From NCBI GenBank assembly GCA_964542765.1, contig CAZIVO010000005.1:4090-68089 (forward strand): 64,000 bases of DNA, written 5' to 3'. Below are positions 1 through 9,108 of this stretch, piece by piece (the first letter of the stretch is position 1; every line of letters begins with the position of its first letter). Origin of the DNA: CAZIVO01 sp964542765 (GTDB lineage: Bacteria; Planctomycetota; UBA1135; UBA2386). The notes under the pieces are model-generated. The model was not told where the DNA came from. It made no database searches and saw nothing but the letters and a program-made list of their open reading frames with translations. The translations under genes were made by a program, and so were the position numbers.

Positions 1-273
1 CTCGGTCCGCGGGCACGCCACCGGGCCAATCGCGTTTCCGGGGGAGAGCGTCAGCGGGCAGCGATTGCGCGGGCGTTGGTGAACAATCCATCGATCTTGC
101 TGGCTGATGAGCCGACAGGAAACCTAGATAGTGCGAATGGTCGCGTCGCCCTCGATCTCTTGCTGGAACTCCGAAGGGACGCCGGCATGACCATGGTCGT
201 GGTCACGCACAACCCCGAGGTGGCACGATCCGCCGACCGGGTGTTCGAGTTCCGTGATGGCAGGATCGTGTGA
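1..273 (+). CDS. ABC transporter ATP-binding protein, C-terminal part (LolD/MacB type)
   Basis: Only the C-terminal 90 residues are in the window; the reading frame is open from base 1, so the gene starts upstream. Visible in order are the ABC signature (SGGERQRAAIARAL), Walker B with catalytic Glu (ILLADEPTGNLDS) and the switch His (VVVTHNPEVA). The DEPTGNLD form is typical of the LolD/MacB/FtsE group, which drives lipoprotein release or macrolide/lipid export rather than solute uptake. The permease partner should lie upstream, outside the window, because the next gene downstream is an unrelated convergent nuclease. Family assignment is firm; the substrate cannot be told from this fragment. 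Confidence 0.9.
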   Translation, partial: LGPRARHRANRVSGGERQRAAIARALVNNPSILLADEPTGNLDSANGRVALDLLLELRRDAGMTMVVVTHNPEVARSADRVFEFRDGRIV

Positions 274-298
274 AGTCCGCTGACGCAGTGGCCTGTGC

Positions 299-3200
299 CT
301 ACAACTTGATCGTGACGTCGTCTCGCAGGAAGTGAATTTCGCGCGCTGGCGACTGGCTCAGTTCGAGAGCGCGCATGACTCCCTCTCCGTAGGCTGAGAG
401 TTGCGGTTCGTGTCGTTGCGCAGCGTCTTGATGTTTCCCTGGTTCGACCTGATCGGTCTTGTAGTCGATGATGGTCCAGGCCGAGCCTTTTTCTTCGAGG
501 AGGAGGTCGATGATGCCGCTCCTGTCTTGACCCTTGTCATCCATGTAGGCGATGGCGACCTCGCGCCGAGTCTGTTTCGCATTCTGTATCCGAGCATGTA
601 GATCGGACGCGTGGAATTGTCTTGCGATTCTCATGACATCCTCGCGGAGGTCTTCGAGGCCCGCTGTCAGTGTCTCGATGAGTCCCTCATCAGGCCCTTC
701 CAGGTCCATGTCGACGAGCGCCAGATATTCATGAGCACAGTTTCCCAGTGACAGGGCCCGCTCGCGCGATGAGGCATCACCTTCGGTTGTCGCGTGGTCT
801 TCGCCGGCGCTGCTGGGCAAGGCGCGGATCGGTGTGGATCGATCAGCGAGGGCTCGGACGCTTGCGGTGAAGGCCTGATAGGCGCGGATGGTCCCTTGCA
901 CATCCACATCTTTGTTGCGTGTCCGTGGTGTAGGCTCAGGTTCTTTGGCTTCGCGAAGAGTGAACAGCCCGGGGTCGATGGCGTCGATATCGTCTTGCCA
1001 TGGAGATGGCCTCCTGGAACTTCCGCTACCGAACATCACGAGACGTTCCTCTGCGCGGGTTGCAGCAACGTAGAAGATCCTTTGCTCCTCTGCGCGGGAA
1101 TGACGCTTGGCCTCTCCATCGGCGATCAAGCTGGCCGTGCTGCTCACTCCGCCTATTCGCACACCGACGATTTCTTCGCCGGTTACCGTGAAGAGACGCT
1201 GAACCGATCCGGATTGCGAAGATCGTCCGGCGCGATCTTCACGTGCTAGATCCGGCAAGATCACCACGGGAAATTCGAGTCCCTTGGCCTTGTGCATGGT
1301 CATGACTCGCACAGCGTTCATGTCCTGATCGAAAAGGGGGCTCTCCTCGTCATCGGTCTCATCTGCAGCACGTTGCTCCAGGAGATCGGCGGTCTCTTGA
1401 AGGTCGATCGGTCGTTGACCGAGGAGTTGGTGCAGGAGTCGATCGATATTGGCCAATCGCTGGGCTCCTTCGTAGCCGCTGCCCTCGCCGATCAGGAACT
1501 CATCTCGGGCCAGAAGGCATCTGAGGGCCCCGTCGATGGGCATCTCGCAGATCGCGAGGTAAAGCTTTCTGAGGCACCGCAGGCAATCCTGGACAGGCCC
1601 TTCCTCGTCCGTCACCAGTCGGAAATCGAGGCTGTCATGTTCCTGTGCGAAGGCGAGGATATCGCTGTCTCGTGCGTCGCTGAACACCGATCGCAACAGC
1701 GTCAGGACCGCGACCGGATCGTGTGGTCGGGCCATCGCCGCGATCAGGGCTGTCGCCAGGACGATCTCCTGACGGCGATAGAATCGTTTGCTTCCATCGA
1801 GTACGTAGGGGATCTCGGCGATACGGAGTGGTCGCAGGAGCCAGTTCGTGTCGGTGGCAGCCCGTAGCAGGATGACGATGTCGCCGTAACCAATCTCTTG
1901 TTGGCGAAGTTCTTTGATCGTTTCGACTGCGAGCCAGCCCTCGGCCTTTCTTCTGGCCGACGCAGGAGTCTTGTCCCCCAGGTTCAGTCGTAGCATCGAG
2001 ACGGCGTCGGGTACACCCCGATCACGCGTGGCCTGCACAGCTTCGTAGCCATGCTGGTAGGGCGGGTCAGCGGTGAGGCTTCGTTCGCAGAGGCCGTTGA
2101 CGAAATGCAGGATTTCCGGCCGACTGCGGAAGTTGGCGGTCAGTTCAAGCTGGATTCCCCCCTGAGCATTGATCTTCTCGACAGCGCGGAAGAAGGCCGC
2201 GATGTCTGCGCGACGGAATCGATAGACACTCTGCTTGGCATCGCCGACGATGAAAAGGGACCCCGGCCTGAGTTCGAGATCCATGGGTTCGTCGACAGGA
2301 TCCTCGCCGGGCATCGCCGCAAGGAGGAACAGGATGTCGTATTGCAGTGGATCGGTGTCCTGAAACTCGTCGACGAGGATGGCCTTCAAGGGAGAGCCGA
2401 TGCGTGATCGCAAGGTTCCTTTGCGCATCAGGCTTGCTCGGGTAAGGAGGAGAAGCTCATCGAAGCTGGCCATGCCCGAGTGGGCGCTTTTGCGGCGGAT
2501 ATCCTCGATGAAGGGCATCAAGAACTCGATCACGGCGGAAACAGTCTCGTCGTCGCCTTGTGCGTAAGGCTTGAGTCTGTCGGCATGTTGGGTGAGCGCC
2601 TCGGTTGCTTGCTCACTGACCTCCTTGCCGAGTTGTCTGGCGCCCGCTGCCGGTGTTTTCTTGTCGATTTCGGCAACTGTGGGCCGCTCGCCTTGGCTCA
2701 GTGTTCGATATCCAGTGAGCAGGGAGTCCGCGTATTGCCGCCAGGGTTCACGCGCTTTGGTGTGATGGGCTATCAGCCCCTCGAGGTCGGCGATGTGCCG
2801 ATCCAACTGCCCCAGAGCCGGTGTTTCACCGATCTTGTTCCAGGAGCTCGCAGGGAGTTCATGAAGAGCCCAGGCCAGCTGGCACAACTGATGGGGCTCG
2901 AAGCGAACAAGCACCGGATCGAGGCCGCCGAGATCCTGCAGGAAGTGGGTGAACCTGAGGTCGAAATCTCTGCGGAGGTTGGCGGGCGCATCAGCACTGA
3001 GGCCCGGCGGGATGCCCAAGGCGCGGGCATTGTCTTGCAAGAAGCGCAGACAAAAGCCATGAAAGGTGGAGATCGCGACCTGATCGGAAAATCCAAGGAC
3101 GTCTTGAACACGTGACAGGTCCTCGCGCCACAAGCCAACTTCTTCGAGCACGTAACGATCGCTCTCTTCGATCTTTTTTCCATCCAGCCAGGGCTCGACG

Positions 3201-3427
3201 GAACGCAGGAGTCTCTCGAGCCGTTCGCGCATCTCGGTGGCGGCGGCCTCGGTGAAGGTCAGGGCCAGAACTTCGCGAGGATCGAGGCGTTGGCGCACGA
3301 GTGCGGTGAGCAGGCGGCCGACGAGCAGGGATGTCTTGCCGGTACCTGCTCCTGCGGTGACCACGAGGTTCTGTTCGAAGTCGGTCAGGGCTGCGCGCCG
3401 GGCATCGCGGTCAGGGAGTTCGGTCAC
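299..3427 (-). CDS. addA: UvrD-family helicase/nuclease, AddA-like
   Basis: The 1042-residue protein is a superfamily 1 helicase fused to a PD-(D/E)XK nuclease, the architecture of AddA/RecB, which resects double-strand breaks for recombination. N-terminal Walker A (GAGTGKTSLLVGRLL) lies near residue 27. It is followed by DEFQDTDPLQ (motif II), a FRSRPEI motif, a TMHKAKGLEFPVVIL motif (V) and a YVAATRAEERL motif (VI). The C-terminal nuclease is seen in SGIIDLLLEE followed by IIDYKTDQ near the end. It is about 150 residues shorter than Firmicutes AddA. Its start overlaps the upstream addB-like stop by 4 bp, so the two are translationally coupled. RecB is the alternative name, but the AddB-like partner and the absence of RecC/RecD favour AddA. 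Confidence 0.9.
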   Translation of the reverse strand: MTELPDRDARRAALTDFEQNLVVTAGAGTGKTSLLVGRLLTALVRQRLDPREVLALTFTEAAATEMRERLERLLRSVEPWLDGKKIEESDRYVLEEVGLWREDLSRVQDVLGFSDQVAISTFHGFCLRFLQDNARALGIPPGLSADAPANLRRDFDLRFTHFLQDLGGLDPVLVRFEPHQLCQLAWALHELPASSWNKIGETPALGQLDRHIADLEGLIAHHTKAREPWRQYADSLLTGYRTLSQGERPTVAEIDKKTPAAGARQLGKEVSEQATEALTQHADRLKPYAQGDDETVSAVIEFLMPFIEDIRRKSAHSGMASFDELLLLTRASLMRKGTLRSRIGSPLKAILVDEFQDTDPLQYDILFLLAAMPGEDPVDEPMDLELRPGSLFIVGDAKQSVYRFRRADIAAFFRAVEKINAQGGIQLELTANFRSRPEILHFVNGLCERSLTADPPYQHGYEAVQATRDRGVPDAVSMLRLNLGDKTPASARRKAEGWLAVETIKELRQQEIGYGDIVILLRAATDTNWLLRPLRIAEIPYVLDGSKRFYRRQEIVLATALIAAMARPHDPVAVLTLLRSVFSDARDSDILAFAQEHDSLDFRLVTDEEGPVQDCLRCLRKLYLAICEMPIDGALRCLLARDEFLIGEGSGYEGAQRLANIDRLLHQLLGQRPIDLQETADLLEQRAADETDDEESPLFDQDMNAVRVMTMHKAKGLEFPVVILPDLAREDRAGRSSQSGSVQRLFTVTGEEIVGVRIGGVSSTASLIADGEAKRHSRAEEQRIFYVAATRAEERLVMFGSGSSRRPSPWQDDIDAIDPGLFTLREAKEPEPTPRTRNKDVDVQGTIRAYQAFTASVRALADRSTPIRALPSSAGEDHATTEGDASSRERALSLGNCAHEYLALVDMDLEGPDEGLIETLTAGLEDLREDVMRIARQFHASDLHARIQNAKQTRREVAIAYMDDKGQDRSGIIDLLLEEKGSAWTIIDYKTDQVEPGKHQDAAQRHEPQLSAYGEGVMRALELSQSPAREIHFLRDDVTIKL

Positions 3428-6303
3428 GATGCCTTCTCCGTCCCGTCATCCGGCAGCATGAGCTGACGGGAAGATTTCTTTGCGAGTTCGAAGTAGCGGC
3501 GGAGTTCGGCTCGCTCGTCCTTTCCGACGCGTTCGTGACTCGGAGGGTGGAGGCGCCGGCAGGCCAGGCGGAAGTCGCACCACGAGCAATGCTGAGGGTC
3601 AGGGGCGGGCACGAAGGCTCCGCTGGTCCGCAATTCTGCCAGGACGGCGAGCGTTTCATCGATGGCCTCTCGCTTGCTGCCAACCATCCAGCCTGCGCAG
3701 TCGGCGAGCATCGAGCGCGAGGCTTGCTCGTCATTTGCCGATGCCGCGGGTCGGATCTTGCGTATTTCGAGTTCTGCCGGGCCATCTCCATCACTTTGGT
3801 GCAGCAACAGGCCGTAAGCGATGAGCTGGGGTTTGCGGCCCTTCAAGATCATGGCCGTGTTGGTTTGTTTGTCGGGATTGGCACCGGTCTTGTAGTCGAT
3901 GACACGACCGTCACCATCGGCCAGCCGGTCGATGCGATCAACGCGGCCGCGCAGGGGCAGAGCGACCGGGGATCCGTTGGGGCGTGCAGGCTCGAGTATT
4001 CCCTCGATGTTCCGTTCGAAATCGATGGGCCGGGAACCGTCTTGGCTCATGATCTCGAGGTCGAAGCGGATGGCTTCTTCGATGGCCTGCCACCATTTTT
4101 TTTCGAACAGGTCGCGCAGCACAGGGATCTCGCATCGATGGATGGCAGGTTCGTCGCGGAGTTGCTCTCCGAAGGTTGTCCTGGCGAGGTTCAGGATCTC
4201 GGAAGCCAGCGTCGTCGGGTCTTCGGCGGCTCCGAGGCGGTCGCGGAAGGATCGCAATGCGTTCTCCATGACCTCGTGGACGATGGAGCCGGCGCGATCG
4301 GCAGGCAGTGACAAGGGATCTGGATCCCTGGGCAAGGGGCGCAAGCCCATCGCTCGCGAGAACAGATATTGCTGCGGGCAGGTCGCGAGTTTCTCCAGTG
4401 CATACATGGACTCGGCCCGTGTCAGGTCCACGAGTGCTGGAGAAACGACGCCATCACGGCCGAGATCATCCGAGGAGAATGTTTCGAGCCCTTGTGCGCG
4501 AGCGAGAACCTTGGCGCCGGTATCTCCTGCGACCTCGGCGATCTCCTGTGCCGAAGCCTTTTGCAAGGCCAGATCGATGAGGCAAAGGTCGCGAGGGCAG
4601 ATGCCCGTCTCGATCCGCATCTTCGCGCGCTGGCCAGGGTGGGTGGGTTCGTATGTGGGCTGGGGCCATTGCGGTTCAAGCTCCTCGAGCCAGGGGCTGG
4701 CGGACGTGGCCTTGCCGCGCCCGTCCCGCCGTGGTCGGCTGATGATGGCCGTGTCGGCTCCTTGAGCCAGACAGGATTCGAGCAGTTTGCGCTCGCGTTC
4801 ACGGGCGATCTCGGCGGAGGCCATGCCGGGGATCGAGGCTCGAAGGGGATCGGTCAGGAACTGTGTGCTGGGCGATGGTCCGGGGATGGCATCGCGGTGG
4901 AGGCCGAGCAGGTGGATGTGCCGGGCGGGATAGGCGGGCAGATCCTTGTATTCGATGAGATGTACGCCGATGCCCGAGTCCATGGCCAAGCCGCGTTTGC
5001 TCAGGAGGTCATGCAGCTCACCCAGGAAGTCTTCGTCCTTCGCGCCTGCCGGATCTATCAAGGAGATGCTTTGCAGGCATGCCTCGATCCGTGCGGCACA
5101 ATCTTTCTCGCGTGCCGCGGATGTAGGAGTTCGCAGGAGTGCTTGCTGGGTCTGGCGCAGGAGGTCGGCACGAGCCTTGAAGGTCAGGGTCTTGCCGTTG
5201 GTGTTCGCGAGGTCTGCGATCTGCAAGAGTTGCGCGGCAGCACTGGGCGCCTTCTCGCATAGTTCGTTCAAGAGGGTTCGGGTGTCCTCGTTTCGCCCAT
5301 GCAGTCGTTGTTCGCGCGAGAAGACCTCCAAGCAGTGTAGTTCCTGGGGAGGGATGGGATCGCGGAGGAGGGGAGATCCGGCAATGGCTGCCCAACTCGA
5401 TCGCGATGCCGTGCCGAAGAGGATCTGGGCGAGGTGCGAGCACAGGGCAGCGCGCGGTTCACCGAGCAGGGATGTTTCGGCCTTCGGTCGCACGGGCACA
5501 CCTTCGCATGCGAAGGCATGCACGATGTAAGGGACATATTCGCCGAGGCTTGGAGCGGCCAGTGCCATCTCGTTGAGCGGCACGCCGCGTGCGGATGCAT
5601 CCATGCACAAGTGTGCCGCGAGTCGTAACTCAGCACCGAGGTCCGCAGCCAGATGGTGATGTTGTTCTTTGGCCGGGACCGGTTCTTCGGATCGGATGCG
5701 CAGGGCAGCACCGGCTTCGGCGGCTGCGGTCAGGAGTCGCACCACATCGCCTTCGAGGTGGGGGACTCCAGCGACCAGGATATGTACCGGCCAGTGTTTC
5801 TTGCGGGCGAGGGTTTCGGTGGCGAGTTCGATCATTCGGGCTGGTGTGCGTCGGTTTCGTGTCCGCGACCTGAAATCTTCGGTGATCTCGTTCAGTTCGA
5901 TCGACCAGGGGTCATCCAGGACCATCTCGTAAGGACCGGCATGCTGCAGTTCCTTGACCGCCGCCAGGAGTTCTGCCAGTGCCGCGGGGAAGGCTGCGGC
6001 GTAACGTGCAACTGCTCCTTGGCGCCCTATCAGGCAATCCCTGAGGATTTCGCGCTCCTCGAGCGGGTCCATCGACTGGCTCGGAGCGGCGACTCCGAAG
6101 TGCTGGAGACAGGCGCTCGCCAGGGCTTGGGCATTCGAAAAGGAGACGCCGAGAAGGGCGTTTCCTCCGGCCAGGACCGCTTGGCGCTGTGCGGCAGCGG
6201 CGCGCGCAGAGCTTGTGAGGATGATTGCTTCACCACCATCGGTTTTGCTCAACTCATCGAGGAGCCATTGCGTGAGGGGGTGTGGTTTGGTTGTAGACCG
6301 CAA
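3424..6303 (-). CDS. addB: AddB-like PD-(D/E)XK nuclease/inactivated helicase subunit
   Basis: A 959-residue partner of the AddA-like protein. The N-terminus resembles a helicase fold (IILTSSARAAAAQRQAVL) but has no intact GxGKT Walker A, as in AddB versions that do not hydrolyse ATP. The C-terminal third has a RecB-type nuclease core (GRVDRIDRL followed by VIDYKTGAN). One cysteine lies before the nuclease (KLATCPQQYLF) and three after it (CSWCDFRLAC), the spacing of the AddB iron-sulfur cluster that staples the nuclease domain. It precedes addA with a 4-bp overlap. The divergent gene at 6336 begins 32 bp away, so any promoter for this operon lies in that short gap or inside the neighbour. 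Confidence 0.88.
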   Translation of the reverse strand: MRSTTKPHPLTQWLLDELSKTDGGEAIILTSSARAAAAQRQAVLAGGNALLGVSFSNAQALASACLQHFGVAAPSQSMDPLEEREILRDCLIGRQGAVARYAAAFPAALAELLAAVKELQHAGPYEMVLDDPWSIELNEITEDFRSRTRNRRTPARMIELATETLARKKHWPVHILVAGVPHLEGDVVRLLTAAAEAGAALRIRSEEPVPAKEQHHHLAADLGAELRLAAHLCMDASARGVPLNEMALAAPSLGEYVPYIVHAFACEGVPVRPKAETSLLGEPRAALCSHLAQILFGTASRSSWAAIAGSPLLRDPIPPQELHCLEVFSREQRLHGRNEDTRTLLNELCEKAPSAAAQLLQIADLANTNGKTLTFKARADLLRQTQQALLRTPTSAAREKDCAARIEACLQSISLIDPAGAKDEDFLGELHDLLSKRGLAMDSGIGVHLIEYKDLPAYPARHIHLLGLHRDAIPGPSPSTQFLTDPLRASIPGMASAEIARERERKLLESCLAQGADTAIISRPRRDGRGKATSASPWLEELEPQWPQPTYEPTHPGQRAKMRIETGICPRDLCLIDLALQKASAQEIAEVAGDTGAKVLARAQGLETFSSDDLGRDGVVSPALVDLTRAESMYALEKLATCPQQYLFSRAMGLRPLPRDPDPLSLPADRAGSIVHEVMENALRSFRDRLGAAEDPTTLASEILNLARTTFGEQLRDEPAIHRCEIPVLRDLFEKKWWQAIEEAIRFDLEIMSQDGSRPIDFERNIEGILEPARPNGSPVALPLRGRVDRIDRLADGDGRVIDYKTGANPDKQTNTAMILKGRKPQLIAYGLLLHQSDGDGPAELEIRKIRPAASANDEQASRSMLADCAGWMVGSKREAIDETLAVLAELRTSGAFVPAPDPQHCSWCDFRLACRRLHPPSHERVGKDERAELRRYFELAKKSSRQLMLPDDGTEKAS

Positions 6304-6335
6304 GCTATCAAGGTACCGTTTGCTCGCGAGGATTC

Positions 6336-7115
6336 ATGGATGTCCTGTTGATCAGTAGTCGAAGCAGCGGTCCCGAGCCTCATCCCAGCGGTGTCGGAGC
6401 CCTGGAGATGGCGTCTTCGCTCGCTTCAGCGGGGCATGCGGTGCGCTGGATCTGCCCGGCGGGTTCGGGGAAAGCTGGAGAACTTGCGGTGCCCGGCAAT
6501 GTTGAACAGATCCGGATCTCTTCCCAGGCTCCGCCTTTTCACGAGGTTCAGGGTCAACTTGCAGATCTTGAACTGGAACGCATCTTGTGTGGGGAGATCC
6601 GTCGCCGCTTGCCGGATATCGTTCATCAGGTCGGTTTCGGGGGGGAGGCCTCGGTGATGTTGCCCTGGATTGCGGATCGGCTCGGAAGCCACTCCATCGT
6701 GACCCTGGTCTCGCGTGAAGAATTCCTCTGTCACAAGGGCGTCCTCGTTAATGAGCGGGGTGACGCTTGTCAGGAATGGGAAAATCCCCAGCGCTGTGTC
6801 GAATGTTGCCATACACCATCCCCGGGGGGGCTGACGGCGCGACAGGCTTTCTTGGCGCGCTGGATGCGCTGGTTCCCGGCCCTTTCTCGCTACCCACAGG
6901 TGCCCGACTTCGAGATTCGCCGCGATCTTTTGGTCGGCGGCCTCCTGCCGGCAACTCTCGTGCTCGTCGCCAGCGAGGATGATGCGGCGATGGTCTCAGC
7001 GATGGGAGTGCCGCGGTCTTCGATCGAGCTGTCGCCTCGTTCGGGCGATGTCGAGGCCTTGCTGGCGATCCACGATCTCGCCCTGGAGCGAGCCGTAAAG
7101 GTTGCTCGGGCGTAG
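6336..7115 (+). CDS. Glycosyltransferase-like protein, N-terminal half only
   Basis: A 259-residue protein starting MDVLLISSRSSGPEPHPSGVG, which looks like the N-terminal Rossmann domain of a GT4/GT-B glycosyltransferase (the family Glyco_transf_4). A Cys cluster around residues 130-157 (LCHKGVLV, then ACQEWENPQRCVECCH) resembles the Cys-rich insert found in some polysaccharide GT4 enzymes after the N-terminal sheet. The C-terminal nucleotide-sugar-binding domain with its EX7E motif is missing: the frame ends about 40 residues after VLVASEDDAAMV. It may be a natural half protein or a decayed enzyme. It is divergent from addB and convergent with folA. No function is assigned beyond the fold. 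Confidence 0.6.
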   Translation: MDVLLISSRSSGPEPHPSGVGALEMASSLASAGHAVRWICPAGSGKAGELAVPGNVEQIRISSQAPPFHEVQGQLADLELERILCGEIRRRLPDIVHQVGFGGEASVMLPWIADRLGSHSIVTLVSREEFLCHKGVLVNERGDACQEWENPQRCVECCHTPSPGGLTARQAFLARWMRWFPALSRYPQVPDFEIRRDLLVGGLLPATLVLVASEDDAAMVSAMGVPRSSIELSPRSGDVEALLAIHDLALERAVKVARA

Positions 7116-7124
7116 CCGTCACCG

Positions 7125-7616
7125 TCAAGAGCGGCGACAGTAGCGGCGGATGCTGAAGGCGTATTCGTGGCGATCGTCTTTCTCATGAGACCGGTCGTCA
7201 GCCAGTTCCCACTCATCCCAGTCGATCTCCCCAAAAAGCACGTCGCCCTCCACTTCTGCATGCACCAGGGTAACGCAGAGTTCATCGGCCCTGGGCAAGG
7301 CGAGGTGGTAGATCCCGGCGCCGCCGACGATGAAGACTTTTTCGGCATCCTTGGCAGCGTCGAGAGCTTCGTCCAAGGAGTGTGCGATGGTGACGTTGTC
7401 GGCCTCGAATTGTTGATTTCGAGTCACCACGATTGACCGTCGGTCAGGCAGAGCTCTGCGCCCGATGGAGTCGAAGGTGCGGCGACCCATCACGATGGTA
7501 TGGCCGCTGGTAAGGCGTTTGAAATGCGAGAGGTCTTCGGGAAGGTGCCACGGCAGCCCGTTTTCCTTGCCGATGACGTGGTTTTCGGACATCGCCCAGA
7601 TGAGCGAGATCTTCAT
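7125..7616 (-). CDS. folA: Dihydrofolate reductase
   Basis: A 163-residue protein of normal DHFR length that reduces dihydrofolate to tetrahydrofolate with NADPH. The N-terminus (MKISLIWAMSENHVIGKENG) gives the first strand and Met20-type loop. It is followed by LPWHLPEDLSHFKRLT with the catalytic acidic residue region, then IVMGRRTFDSIGR and the cofactor loop VFIVGGAGIYHLAL. Its ATG overlaps the stop of the upstream thyA by 4 bp. The pair is the classical thyA-folA operon: thymidylate synthase makes dihydrofolate and this enzyme recycles it. Confidence 0.96.
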   Translation of the reverse strand: MKISLIWAMSENHVIGKENGLPWHLPEDLSHFKRLTSGHTIVMGRRTFDSIGRRALPDRRSIVVTRNQQFEADNVTIAHSLDEALDAAKDAEKVFIVGGAGIYHLALPRADELCVTLVHAEVEGDVLFGEIDWDEWELADDRSHEKDDRHEYAFSIRRYCRRS

Positions 7617-8407
7617 ACCGCTACCGGTGCCTTGATGTGAGGCCAGGGGTCGTAGTCAGTCAATTCGAAGCTCTCGTAGCGGAAATCGAAAAGCGACTTC
7701 ACGCTCGGATCGATCTTCATGGTCGGCAGGCTGCGTGGGTCGCGCTCGAGTTGCATGCGCGTTTGCTCGAGATGGTTGCGGTAGAGGTGTGCATCGCCGA
7801 GCGTATGCACGAATTCGCCCGGTTTCAGACCCGAGACCTGTGCCACCATGAGGGTGAGCAGCGCGTAGGAAGCTATGTTGAAGGGTACGCCAAGAAAGAT
7901 GTCGGCGCTGCGCTGGTAGAGCTGGCAGGAGAGCTTTCCCTGTGCGACCCAGAACTGGAAGAGCAGATGGCAGGGCGGCAGTGCCATCCGGTCCAGGTCA
8001 CCGACGTTCCATGCACTGACGATGATCCTCCGCGAGTAAGGGTCTCCCTTGATCTGCTCGAGCGCCCTGGTGATCTGGTCGACACAGCCACCGTCGGGGG
8101 TTGGCCAGGAGCGCCACTGGTGGCCGTAGACGGGTCCCAACTCACCGGCCTCATCCGCCCACTCATTCCAGATCGAGACACCGTGCTCGTTCAGATAGTC
8201 GATGTTCGTGTCGCCGCGAAGAAACCACAGCAGTTCATGAATGATGGATCGGAGGTGGAGTTTCTTGGTTGTTACCAGGGGAAATCCGGCCTGGAGATCG
8301 AAGCGCATCTGATGGCCGAAGACTCCGAGCGTTCCGGTTCCGGTCCGGTCATCACGATCGACACCGGTTTCCAGGACGCGGCGCATCAGGTCGAGGTATT
8401 GCTTCAT
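7613..8407 (-). CDS. thyA: Thymidylate synthase
   Basis: 264 residues, identical in length to the E. coli enzyme. It methylates dUMP to dTMP using methylenetetrahydrofolate. The active-site cysteine is C146 in LPPCHLLFQFWV. The folate/dUMP contacts RTGTGTLGVFG (near residue 21) and RRIIVSAWNVGDLDRMALPPCH are intact, as are SADIFLGVPFNIASYALL and the C-terminal IKAPVAV. It is the first gene of the thyA-folA pair. Presence of ThyA/FolA means this genome need not use flavin-dependent ThyX. Confidence 0.97.
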   Translation of the reverse strand: MKQYLDLMRRVLETGVDRDDRTGTGTLGVFGHQMRFDLQAGFPLVTTKKLHLRSIIHELLWFLRGDTNIDYLNEHGVSIWNEWADEAGELGPVYGHQWRSWPTPDGGCVDQITRALEQIKGDPYSRRIIVSAWNVGDLDRMALPPCHLLFQFWVAQGKLSCQLYQRSADIFLGVPFNIASYALLTLMVAQVSGLKPGEFVHTLGDAHLYRNHLEQTRMQLERDPRSLPTMKIDPSVKSLFDFRYESFELTDYDPWPHIKAPVAV

Positions 8408-8846
8408 TGCGAGGTGGGCCCGCTAGCGGACTGTCACGTGCTTACCGCTCGGCGGCCTGTTTTGCCACCCTTGGGTCTGGTGGAGCGGCTCAGATTGCGA
8501 GTTTTGCTGACCGTATGGCGTGCAGCCAGACCTGATTTTGTCGTGAGGGGGGGGGTGATTAAAAGAGGACGGACCAATCCCACCGGATCAGTCCGCCCAT
8601 CAGCACTTCAGATTCACTCATCCCAAGCGGTTCTCGCCTACCGCTGCCAGGAGAGGGCCACCGGAGTGACCTCTTATATGTGTGCCCGAGACGCTGTGCC
8701 GACGATGGTTTTTCATTCGGCGCCCAAAGAATCGCGATCGTCGGCTCGGAGGATTTGATGGGAATCGGCCTAAGTCATTCTAATAAAGTATCTAATGACG
8801 ATTCCTGGGTCGCTTGGGGATATCCCAGGGGCCGGCGATAACGAGT
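8408..8846. other. Gene-poor intergenic stretch
   Basis: About 440 bp between thyA and a small hypothetical gene. The only open frame across it is antisense to thyA and runs out of it. A run of nine G is at 8547-8555, followed by a weak 5-bp inverted repeat (8570-8574 with 8591-8595). An AT-richer patch at about 8773-8800 could hold the thyA promoter, but no clean -35/-10 pair was found. I see no RNA gene here. Confidence 0.4.
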
Positions 8847-9065
8847 TCAATCGACTTGTACGCAGAGCCATCGATAGGCATCGACCGTGGCGGTCCAGGA
8901 CGAGTATTCGTTGCGGTCGGGGATGAGCATCGTCAATTCTTCAACGATCGCCAGGCATTCCACCGCGAAGCTCGGCGATTCGCCATTTCGTGCCGCATAA
9001 GTTGCGATGTCGTTGAGCTGGCGAAAAAGTTCGTGGATCCGCTCCTGCTTGAAGGTTCCTAACAT
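8847..9065 (-). CDS. Small hypothetical protein
   Basis: A 72-residue frame read from the ATG at 9065 (an ATG ten residues further upstream, at 9095, is in frame). The product has a mixed hydrophilic composition (MLGTFKQERIHELFRQLND) with no signal, membrane segment or recognised motif. The opposite strand has a similarly sized frame, but the minus-strand protein has the more natural composition, and a purine-rich AGAGG lies just upstream of the start. The gene lies 44 bp downstream of trxB on the same strand and could be co-transcribed with it. Function unknown. Confidence 0.45.
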   Translation of the reverse strand: MLGTFKQERIHELFRQLNDIATYAARNGESPSFAVECLAIVEELTMLIPDRNEYSSWTATVDAYRWLCVQVD

Positions 9066-9108
9066 CATTGGCCTCTGCCTCTGTATAGCAGGCAAGAGGC
9101 CTGGGGTT

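Noticed and set aside
7637..8758. A 373-codon plus-strand frame across thyA
   Set aside because: It is antisense to thyA, whose active-site motif and length are exact, and it only extends into the intergenic region.
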